Shown in pieces: positions 1-11,300 of a DNA stretch of 64,000 nucleotides. Every line of letters starts with the position of its first letter. Position 1 is the first letter of the stretch. Source of the stretch: Hanleya hanleyi. Lineage: Eukaryota; Mollusca; Polyplacophora; Lepidopleurida; Hanleyidae. Location: NCBI GenBank assembly GCA_036873755.1, contig JAVTVY010025151.1:48110-112109 (forward strand), in the 5' to 3' direction. The position numbers and the translations under genes were made by a program. Below the pieces are notes generated by a model. That model was not told the origin of the DNA, made no database searches, and worked only from the letters and a program-made list of their open reading frames with translations.

Positions 1-483
1 GAAAAATACATTATTCCCTCTGCGATACAATGTTTAGAAAGTTCCAAAAAATAATTATTATGACGTTTTGGGAGATAGTTCCTGGCAGTTATTGAGCATT
101 TCCAAAATTTATAAATCTGTTTAAATGTTTGTCTTGTCAGTAAGATATGGTTTTATTCTCAAACTAGGAAAAATAAGAAAAACCTTCCAATTTCTTAAAA
201 TGGGAGACTGACAAGAATTATTATCTCAAATTTTCTCAAAATTTTAAGAAATTGTAAGAAAATAATTCTTGTCAGTCTCCCATTTTAAGAAATTGGAAGG
301 TTTTTCTTATTTTTTTTTTGTTTGAGAATAAAATCATATCTTACTGTCAAGACAAAAATTGAAACAGATTTATAAACTTTGGAAATGCCCAATAACTGCC
401 AGAAACTATCCCCCAAAACGGCATAACAATTATTGTTCAGAACTTTCTAAACAATGTATCACAGAGGGAATAGTGTATTTTTC
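1..483. mobile_element. Foldback (long inverted repeat) element
   Basis: The left half (about 1-236) is an almost perfect reverse complement of the right half (about 245-483), folding around an AT-rich centre near 240. The outer ends match: GAAAAATACA at the start against TGTATTTTTC at 474-483. Internal segments such as GGGAGACTGACAAGAATTAT pair with ATAATTCTTGTCAGTCTCCC. No open frame of interest is present, so it is a non-autonomous foldback/MITE-like element. The left end coincides with the window edge, so its true outer boundary and any target duplication cannot be seen. Confidence 0.85.
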
Positions 484-2045
484 CTATTTAAGAAATTCAA
501 GAAAATCTAAGAAATTTCAAGAAAATTATTTTTGACTGTTCACACGGATGGAATGGGCCGTACAGTCATTCCTATGAAGATGCCTACATGAACACCTACA
601 ATAGACTATTGAAAGACTGGGAAGAATTCAGTCAGTATAACACTATTCGAAAAGTGTATTATTTCCCCCTGAATTACTGCCGCTTATTAAGATCATCAAC
701 ACGATGCGAGCTCGTTTTCGGTATGTGATACAGTGTTGTGGTGGCTACACGCGATTTTAACGATTACTGGCCGTCGAGACACCCAGGGAACATGTTGAAA
801 TGTAGTTGAATCTGTTTGTGTAATTTTCAAAATCCGATCGAGTTCCAGTTTGCGCATGCTCATTAGAGCAAAACTGCACCTATAGGAAAATCCTTGATAC
901 ACTGTGTCGTCTTGCTTACTGGGATAGTGTGCGCAAAATTTCATCGCGATCGGGCAAATATCTTGGGACATCTCAAACAACGCTTTGGGTGGAACTAAAT
1001 TTTGTTGCACTGTTTTTTTTTGCATAGGCCTACCCGTGGGTTCATATGAATTCTTTCGTTATATACATGCATTATTCTCTACAGAAAAAAAACGTATGAA
1101 TTTAGACTGTTAAGCGATATGGATTTGATAATATTTGGAACATCATGATGTCTTGCCGGCATCAGTGAAAGCCGTTGACCGCTTCTCTCTTGTAAGAAAG
1201 TATTATATGTTCTTTGTATAATTTGTTGCGAATGCTGTTATTCGAATTAGCCTTTGGATGATGGATGCGGCAATTCTTTAATGGACGACGGCTGAATATT
1301 GAATAATGGACTAAACGCAAGTATTTTTGGCCAAACGCCGACATGTTCCTCATCAACATGACATGTTATTGCCTTATTATTTACTGTGTGCTGTGAATGG
1401 ATGAATAATTTTACCAACTTCTATTCGTGTAGCGTACCACGTCTTTGAATGAATTATTCATGCTTCTACCCATTACGCGTTACATCCGTTGTTATTGAAT
1501 GAGTGAGTGAGTGAGCGAGTTACTCACTCACTCAAAACTCAGTATGATTTAATGTCGCTTTCAACAATATTTCACTCATCATGTCCTGCAATATATTACA
1601 ACCGGGACCCACGGATATGGTTCTATTCTTTTTTTTTACACCCGGGATTCCCACGAGTGCCTATTACTACTAGCTTTCTGATGATCTGAGGCCCTTAAAT
1701 TCTGACCAGGACCTCGGGTCGCACAACGACACTCCAGGGCAGTCACGGTCAGGTGATACTGTGTGTTCAAGTCAAACTAAAGTTTAATTCAGTTGCCTCA
1801 CCACTGAATATATGTCTAGAATTTTCGGCCGAAATCCATTAAAATGAATTAGGATAACCTGAACACCCCTGGGTTCCTTAAAGTTGCTATGGGACATATA
1901 ACTGCTGAACAATTCCACATCATTCCACGGTCTAATTATTTCATTTCAGAATGACATATTGAACAGAACAGAATATTAAGTGAACTGGAGACATTGGTGT
2001 TGTATTATTCTTCGACATTAGAAAAGAATCCGTCCGAGAGGGAAA
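484..2045. other. Upstream region of gene 1, no gene recognised
   Basis: No coding region is recognised. At 1140-1300 there is a dispersed repeat containing GACCGCTTCTCTCTTG that recurs at 49140-49300 and 51055-51190. At 1500-1575 there is a fragment of the GAGTGAGTGAG / GTCGCTTTCAACAATATTTC repeat tail. A convincing TATA box close to the gene 1 start is not visible. Confidence 0.5.
1500..1575 (-). repeat. SINE/LINE 3' tail fragment
   Basis: GAGTGAGTGAGTGAGCGAG followed by TTAATGTCGCTTTCAACAATATTTC matches the tail of the SINE copies at 3617-3850 and 21690-21893. Read on the minus strand it ends in the CACTCACTC run typical of this tail. Confidence 0.6.
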
Positions 2046-2307
2046 ATGGTTTGGTCTTCCGTAAGGAAAGGATTATTTCCTGCTTACAAGCGAATATCCT
2101 CCGCCTTTGCCAAAACTGCAACAGAAGTTTTGCTACAAAGCTACAGAAAAACCAATCTTCATCTAAGACATATTCGATTGTACACAAGCACAGGTGCAAG
2201 AACGGAAGAGAAATGCGTTGAGGTCAAACCCTTTTCCAAGATGCCAGGTCCCAGCGGCATTCGAAAACTACCATTCGTTGGGATGGCGTTTCAGTTCGCA
2301 CCATTCT
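2046..2307 (+). CDS. Gene 1 exon 1: presequence and proline hinge
   Basis: Encodes 87 residues from an ATG in good context (GGGAAAATGG), ending TTCT|GTAAGT in phase 1. Residues 1-50 are rich in Arg, Lys and Ser and nearly free of acid (for example RKGLFPAYKRISSAFAK), as expected for a mitochondrial targeting peptide; there is no ER anchor helix. Residues 67-79 hold the proline-rich hinge PGPSGIRKLPFVG that precedes the catalytic fold in mitochondrial P450s. The ATG at 1994 in another frame gives no P450 similarity, so 2046 was chosen. Confidence 0.85.
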
Positions 2308-5300
2308 GTAAGTTATCTGTTTTACTTCGGATAGGTTTGCTCTACATTTTGTAGCTGCGCTTCTTTCTGTTCCAGAGAAGAGACGAAACGATGTCACGAA
2401 AACGCTGGCCCGACGAATCCAGCGTCAAAGATTGGTCGTTGGTATCGGAATACCAGTGTCAAATGACATTAAAATATGGAGTTGGTTGTCCGCCTTTCAT
2501 TGTCGTCTTGGTGTCTGACACCAAACAATGATCTCCCCCTACCCTGGAGGCCACTATTGAAAATCTGTTTCGGCTCAGCCAGCTTTTTATCTGACAGTTT
2601 ATTCGAAAAGCGAGTTCAAATTCAGCTTAGTAAGCCACATGATCGATTACTTGTGACTGGTTTATCACAAATATGCCAATACAGGTTCGCCGAGCCAAAA
2701 GTACTTCTCGTGTAGATCATAATTAAATAGAGACGAAGAAAATTCAAATGGTATAATTTAACTGCATTAAACTATTGGTCCAAGGAAGGAAATCTGTTGT
2801 GAATGTTGGCGTATATATATCATGTTTAGAGGTCAAGGGGACACTATTGACACTGGCTATGAGAACGTCAATGTTTTACCAGATTAGGATATAGCATGGT
2901 CCAGGTCATATGCGATATATACAGTCGGATACTTCCACATTTACAGATATCACTGATGCAATTACAGGAGCATTGTTTTTTGCTGGTGTGAGGCGGGTAG
3001 AGGGGGACTGGCTCAGGGGAAGGCCAACGTTTCCGAATATTTGGTCGAGTATGCTAGCCAGGATTCTTGCAATTTGGACCCCTGTTGCTTTCCCACGCCG
3101 GAGCTAGACTGGTTTGATTATATTCTTGCTTCAGGTATTCACTCTTCTGTTTGAAGTTGCGTTTATATTTCTAGCGGAATTTTCCTGGAAACAGTTCTCA
3201 CAAATGAAAACATCCTACCATCAGATTTGGCGCAAAGTGGATTGTCAGCATCCACGATCCGATAGATGTCGCCTCCATGATTCGGGCAGAAGGAAAATAC
3301 CCAGATCGAGGCGTCTCCTTTCTTTTATTGGACAAATACGACCAGCGGAATCCTCGTCGAACCACAATGCTTCCTCAGTTGTGAGTATGAACGATCATGC
3401 GATCAAATAGAAGTGTAATGGTATGAAACTCGAAATCGTTTTATCTATTTGTCGAGCGGTGTCCATTTTGAGTCATCCGGGCACTCCTATTTAATTACTT
3501 CATCTTTTTTCTATATTTAATTCCGACTAAACTCAGGTCATAAAACGCTCAGAAAATAGTGTATAGGAAATAGTTCCAGAATGTTTGGAGGTAACGACTG
3601 TGAACGTGACAGGGTGTGTGAGTGAGTGAATAGAATTTAACGTCGCTTTCAACAATATTTCAGTTATATAGCGACGAACCAACTAAGCACCACCCAGCCA
3701 AGTTGCGTTCCTGCTACTTCAAAAAAATCTTTGAAGCAGCATGGAACCAGACCCCCACCATCCACCTTGTAAAACATTGGGGACAGCACACGAGACACAG
3801 ACAAGACGCTTATATGGCGCAATAAAGACAAGAGATATTACATTGCTATAGACATCAAATTATCAAGTTCCTTTTGCTTGTCAGGAAAATGCATTGAAAC
3901 AACATGAACCCGTGCCCACCCAACCACCCACATGTGAACGTGACAGATAGTAACTGTATCAACTGACAGTCTTAACGAGAACAAGATCTGGAACATCTTG
4001 TCATCACGCGTCACCATTCTTTCCTCATTCTGTGATAATTGCTCTTTATTTCACAATTTCGTATTGGAGCATCATGGGATAAATTCCACATTAAAAGCGC
4101 CTGATTGCTCAATTCAAATTTTCAAATAGAATTCCAGCATTTTCATTGGGGGTGGATAAAACTGGTAGAACTTTCAACCAATCAAAGAGTTTCTGTAAAA
4201 GTTTATTCAATACCCACATTTTTCGTCCTACATTTCAGTTTCTTTTTTTTTAACTGGGTATCCAAAGCTCGAGTAAATAGCCTGTGCTATTCCTACGAAG
4301 TAGGCTACAGATTGCAAATTGTCCGATAATGAGTCAGTCCATCCGAATCCTATCGTCGGCAAAATAAGAAGAACCGTTGACATTAGAACCTTGCTTTTTG
4401 GCATGAACGTGCATTAGGGGACTGTTACCATCATGTTCTGAGCTGACCTACTTTTAATGAAAATTTCTGTTGATTTTTAAGGAAAATCACTGGCGATTCT
4501 GACTTGGGCAGTGCCCATCTTAATATAGGCAGGATTTCAACTGGGGGTGGGGATTTTCTAGAGTTCAGTTCGCGTTGGAGTCCTAATGCCTACCCTGTTT
4601 CGTAGGTCCTGTGACGTTAGACACACTGCTCATGTTTACAAGACTCGTTATCATATAACAGTGATACACCGTTAGATTTATTGTATGTTTACGACTGTGG
4701 GTGTTTGTTCGGATTGGTGAGCAAACTTCGATAACAATGCCCGTACGAATTCATAAACAGTTCTGAAGGACGTTGTGTCGAGCATTGGTAGATACTTCAT
4801 GTAGGATGCTATTATCTGAGTCTTTGTGCAGCTAAAAAAGCTCAAGTCTAGGCATATTGTTGTCCCAAGACTCGGCTATTATGTGCATTGTCTCGTTATT
4901 CTTACATGAAGTACGAACCCGAGAATTTTACATGGACAGCTCGTTGCTGAATGTAGGATTTGACACTTGTATTTGTATTATGAAGGGGTATATGTATTTT
5001 TGAGTATGAACATATGCTCAGATGTTCCCGGAATATTGTCAGTCGAACCAATTACAAACCCGTGATGTCAAGGAGTAATGGGTGATAATACGATATCTTT
5101 TATTTGCAGTATATTTACTCAAGCACTGTACGTTACCACCAAACACTGCATTTGACCATTCAAATATCACATGAACCTATGAGACAAGACGAGGAAACTT
5201 AAGTTTGCAACAGTTTCAACGTACACATAAGTCCTGTTTCTCTGGCCGATACTATAGTGGATGTGCCGTAGCCATTTTGTGCGGTCACGTGGTCCGCCTA

Positions 5301-8300
5301 AGGTGGTGACGTATGGCCTTCGACGAATTGTTTTATTTAAAACCTCTTTTCGAGTCTTATACTAAATTTGTTGTCTTCACTCAGTCATGTTATAGGCCAA
5401 CTGTACGTTTCAATTGATGTCGTTTTCAGACAAGGAGAGCAATGGTTGCACATGAGAAGAGCTGTACAACAGAAGATGCTAAGACCTTCGGCAGTTCAGT
5501 ATTACTTCGACATACAGGATTGTGTGGCCAAGTATTTCGTCACCAGACTAAAGGAAGCAAGACTGTCCGATGGATCAGTTCAAGATGTTCGCGACGAAGT
5601 AACCAAATTTAACATTGAATGTAAGGAAAAGGGTTCTAAAACAAGAAGATGCGTATTACTGTGACCTAGCTATTCTTGTGGACAATGAAACATTGCCTTG
5701 TATATAGAATTAACTGTTCATGTGGTGAAACGGGAATGTGACATTCATAATAACCATTGGCTGAACAGACTCAAGCAGACAGGTTGGAGAAATGTTTTCT
5801 TCAAAGTCTTGAAATACTCTCCGTGCCATGATTAAATATTCCAATCACCCATTGCCTCCCAGTCAATACTACACAATATAAAACTATTATCATAGTAGTA
5901 TGATATAATCTTCAAGTTTTCGTCAACAATAGTTTTAAAAGGCACTCAAACCATTGCAATTTGGCCAATATTTTTTTAAGCAAAATGAACAACATTGATT
6001 GCCTCTTACTCTCCACTTTCGGCATACTGCAAACAAATGATATTGACCTGTCACTGTTTTTAAAGCGATGGGAGCTATCTGTTTCAATTCGAGATTCGGA
6101 TGTCTGGAGGGTCCACTGGAGCAGGGAAGTCGAGCCAGACACGTCATGGAAGGCCTGAGGGTGTCGTCGGATGAACTCGGTCGTTCTTTCTGGAAATTCC
6201 CGTGGGATATGTTTTTCGATACGCCCATGTATAAAATATTTGCCAACGGATCTGATCAAATTGATAGGTAGGTACTTTTCAAGTCTGAGCTACCTGATCG
6301 TGTATCTATCTGCCCAGTGTTCGACAAGGACATTCAAACGTTTCGTGTTTTGTCTATTACATGTATGTACATCGGCAGATCCACAGGTAACTATTTTATG
6401 GGAATATTGTCAATATAATTTTAATTACATTGGATATATTAATTGGACTTGCATGATGTGTCCGGGAGACACTGACATCTAGACACATTGTCTCGAGACA
6501 CTAATATCTAGATGTGGTTGGCCGTCGGGCATTGATTATTAGATTTCTACGGATCCAGGTACCTCCAAAAGGCCAGTGTCTGCTGTAGTATATTTGCTCG
6601 TTTGTATTTGGATCATGAAATCATGCTTTCGTATCTTGACCCGGGGGCCCGATGTCCCCGGGGTCCTCATATCTGGGGCTCTCGGTGGTTCGAAGACACT
6701 GCCAAAAATACGGTACTTATTTAAGTTTATGAAACTTATTTCAAGATATTTTTTCTTAAAACTGCAAAATTTTAAGAAAACTTATCTCAATAATTGTCAA
6801 TCATTGAAAATTTTCTTATTTGAAGAAAAATTAACTCATTTGAGATATTATTGAGCAAGTTGTGCCTTATTCCAAGAAATAATATCTTATATAAGATTTC
6901 CTTTATCAGGTTTTATCTTATTATAAGATTTTTTTACTCAGATAAGTGTTTTGTTAAACAAGTTTTCTTAAATGAGTTTATTGGTAGACAATGTTGAGAT
7001 TATAGTTTCTTAGCTTAGTATTAAAATATTTATTTCAAGTAATATTTTCTTAAACAAAACTATGTATGTGGCCTGTATGCATGTTTGAAATGCCATGCAT
7101 ATATCCCTTCAAGAATGATTTCATGCATGGCATATAATTTGTCCATACATTAAAAGATCGAAAGATGGGCCAAAATGAAAAGTTGTCTGGGTAACATGAC
7201 TGACCCACCATAAAACCCTATTATGCCCATATCCAAAACTGTTTCGTTTAAGGGTTCACAACCGACATAGAGGGATGAAAGACGTCCCAGCGGTAAATTA
7301 TTACACAATAAATGCCGATACGAAGGTTTTGAAACCAATTCTAACCAGGAGATATATCTGAATGTAGAAATAATCAACAAATGCGCAAAACTGATTCTCT
7401 CTGAGCGCGGCTGGTACATTTTACTCCCGCCGCAAATACAAGCAGTGTTGTCTGGCTTGCCATAAAAATATATCGTGCAAAACAACTCATTCTTTCAGTG
7501 CAGAAAAATAAAATATTTTATTGATTTTTTACTGATTTTTATACATATTTCTTGCCCAATTCTAACCAGGAGAAATATGAGAACTAATGAGTTGAGGTGG
7601 TGTTCCCCAACGTGTATAGAAGTTGACCTACATGTCACGTGCTTGCCATGGATACGGTACCGGGACAGTGACATTTCCAACACGAGCAGGCTCGCGTTTG
7701 TCTGCATTTGTGGGCGAAGGGCTAAAAAGGACGAAGTTATATTATATATTTTTCTCATACAGACTAGCGGACAGTTTCGGGCTGAAAATGGAATGGTTCA
7801 GATACCGCTTATGCCGGTGCTAGGGGCCGTGTGGTCATATCATCCAAGTTGCCACATGAACAGGTACAATAAAAGCGTAGCTGAGATACAATACATATCA
7901 CGAATCGTTAAGATTCTTGGTATGTGCTTTAGAATAGGTTTACCAGACGACTATTCTCTGAAGTCATGTGACGCAGTCAGTATGTCGGCACCTCTTCCCA
8001 CTTCCCTTATATGTGTTGTAATTTGCACTCATTCAGTGTGTCACGGAAAGAATGTTACTGTGTTATTGCGGGGGGAGGTAAACGCACTGTCCCTCAACCG
8101 TGATGAGCTGTTTCGCGAGGCAGTATTTTGTATTCTTGCAAAACCCGTTGCTATGTGAAAGTTTACCCTATTTACAACATGTATTTGCACACGACACGCA
8201 TAACACAGAAGGTTAGAATACCTTTCCAAATATAATGATAGTCATGTGCAAAATAGCTTTCGTTATCATGTTGGAGAAAAGCTCTCTCTAGAAATGGAGG

Positions 8301-11300
8301 TAAAAAGATAGTTTTTGTTTAATAACTTCTGATTGATTCTTCACAGAATTCCAAAACTTCTATGCGACCACACGTATGCATACATATCCGCATTGGATCG
8401 TGTCAATTAAAACAAGCAAATTGTTGTCAGCCAAAAATAGGGTAGGCTACTTAAATAAATTTTTTCACCTCAATTCTAGATAAATTACCTTAAAACAAGA
8501 AAATTTCGAGAAATATTTTCTTTGTTTGTTCCATTTTATCAGATTTATCTTATTTTAAGAAAAAAATTCTTAAATATGATTTAATTTACTAGATATATCT
8601 TGTTATAAGAAAAGTTATCTTCACTAATATGTCTTTTTGTGATTTGTCTCCTTAAAATGTAAGATCGTGAATCAAGTGGAAACGGATCGCTACACTAATA
8701 GCATGAACATGTGGTTTCCTGACAGAAATTATTCATTGTCAATTTGTAAGAGTTACTGTTACAATTTGCTTAAGATATACGTGAAATTATATCTTCTACT
8801 TAAGTGAGGAATATATTTTTGTAATTTAGTAGTTTTATCTGCAAGTCCTCCTCCATGTGCGGTTATGCTTTTCATATGGGTTCATGGATTTGATGCCGCC
8901 TTTTTCAACTGAAAATTTCATGTTCTTGCACAATTGGTATCCAGGTACTTTATTGATTAAACTCAACTGCATGCGCCTCTCATTGGATCATTCTACAGGT
9001 GGATGAGAGTAGTATGTTGTTCAATGTGTTCAATGAACTGAGCGTAAACGTCAAAAGTGAGATTTGCTTTCTTTGGGAGTGGATTTACAGATATACAACA
9101 ACAATAAATTGAGAAACATAAACTAGCTTCTGTTGGTGAAAGTATGGATCTGCAGATCTGTTTCTTCGTTTTTGTCCACCTGAACACGGTCAATTATAGA
9201 ATGTAAGTTTAAGACTGTTACATTGGTTTCGAAGCAAACGCGAAAAAATATATGTATAAAAAACAAAGATACAAACTCGACCTCCCATGTGCACAGCAAT
9301 ATAGAAAAGTATTTCCAAGAAAAGCTCCACCCATGTCGAAGAGATACAAGAAAGCAACACATTTCTGTATACATTAGCTAATCAAATTATTTACTATTTA
9401 CAGTATAATGAAAAATAAAATGTGTTTTTGAATTCTCCAAAACTAAGCCTACTTTGAGGTTGAATATTCATTATACTTGTCAGCTAGGCATGCAAAACAA
9501 AGTCATTGCATCAAGCCAACTAGTGACTGCAGTCTATTCAGGAAACATGTCTTTGAAGTGTAAATTAGTGGCAGGTTGCCTCTGACAATCTTGACTGGCA
9601 GGAACTTTTGGGGCTTTGAGTATTCGCATAAAATTTGGGATCTGGATGGTTTGCAGTGTATTGATTCCTCCGTGACTAAACAGTGGGACTTTCTCCACCG
9701 CAAGCATTTTCTAAATTTTGAGGATTATCCATCATATGTTTGGTGTTTGGCCGTTTTGCATGGTTTCAATTATATCAGTCTCTTATCATATTATACAACT
9801 TCGACATGGGCGAGAAATGTTGCTCAAATATATTCTAGTATGACTGCTATAAATGGAAAGAAATACTTGTCAAGGTGAAGATTTAAGGATGCATGCCAGA
9901 ACAAAGGCGTTAAAATATTTAAAATAATTTCTTTATTTATCTGTTTTACAGATATGATTTTTGCCCTTCAGTTGCATGATGATGGGTTGAAAGCGACGTT
10001 AAATTCTATTCACTCACTCACACTTCAATTGCATGACATTATTTTGATCTTCTTTTTATGCTAACTGTAACAAGCATATATTCATGTTCAGTTTTTGGCA
10101 GTAATATGATATAAAAAAAACATTAGTTAAAAACGTTAATTGGTCATATTATTGCTACAAAGGAAAATCTATGCGGAAAAGAGTATATAAAAAGGTTTGG
10201 TACTTTTCAGGACATTGCATAATAGTGAAAAATCAACCCTACATGCACTAACGCAACCAGTACCAACTGCCTATGTAAACACAACAGCATCACCTTTGAT
10301 TGTATATTTTTAAATAAGATAATCGAATAACTGCAATGTTCTTGTGCAAGTTCTGTTTTCTTATTTTTCTATTTCATATTCTAGTCAATTTTATCTGATT
10401 ATTTTCTTATGCAAATTAATTTATCTAGGAGTTTTGTGTCGTTGTTTTTCTTAAATACGTTTACTTATCTATGATGTAATTCTTAGCCAAGTAAATTTAT
10501 CTGGATAAATTTTCTTAAGTAAGTAAATTTATCTGGTTAACTTTTCCTAAGTAAGTAATTTATTCTCAGGCAAGACATCTTCGCTTACCACACTCTAAAA
10601 AAATCTTAATTAAGATTTTGTCAACAAGAAAAATTAACTTGTATAAGATTTTTTTCTTGAACTAGATAAATTTTCTTGAACAAAATAAAAACAAATCATC
10701 AGAGGAATTGTCTCAATTAAGATAATTGAACAAGATTTTTTATCTTGACTAAGAATTTACATCCAGATATTTTTTCTTACCACACTCCAAGACAATTTTT
10801 ACTTGTTTTAAGTAAATTTCTACTTAAAACAAGATAATTTTTTTCTTGTTTTAAGTACGCTATTTTTGGCAGTGTAGAAAATTGGGTTAGCGTGACGTAC
10901 CTCATTATATAGGATCGCCGATATTCGGTCCTAGTGTATAGCAGCATGAATCTAGGACAAGGTATAGAAATCTCTACTAGGCTTGATCCAAATATGTTGC
11001 GTTGCAATGTCTAACTTCTAGGGAATGCATAATGGCGCTATCATAAACATCATGGACAATTACAGCAAATAACAGATCTAGTGATGTGTATAGCGGGTTC
11101 CAAAAAGAAATTATTACGTTATAATGAATCGCAGAATACTTGTAGATATTGAACGTTCACCTTTTAGATCTCAGTATTGCCTGAATATCCACCAAATATA
11201 GATGCGGCGAAATTTATATTAACCCATTAGATTTTCCTACTCGTTTTTATGTTCACCGAAATTATACACTGCCAAAAATACCCTACTTATTTAAGATAAT

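Noticed and set aside
2340..2520. Possible extra gene 1 exon after TTCTGTTCCAG at 2376
   Set aside because: Joined to exon 1 in phase 1 it gives an immediate TAG, and the peptide in other frames has no P450 similarity.
5912..6259. Minus-strand frames of 103-115 codons over gene 1 exon 4
   Set aside because: They are antisense shadows of a well-supported P450 exon.
7475..8158. 227-codon open frame on the plus strand
   Set aside because: It runs through the dispersed repeat at 7799-8026, lies inside a gene 1 intron, and its peptide resembles no family; repeat copies elsewhere are not open in this frame.
9576..9878. 100-codon plus-strand frame in gene 1 intron
   Set aside because: No domain, no splice-site support, and not needed for the P450, whose exons 4 and 5 join in phase across it.
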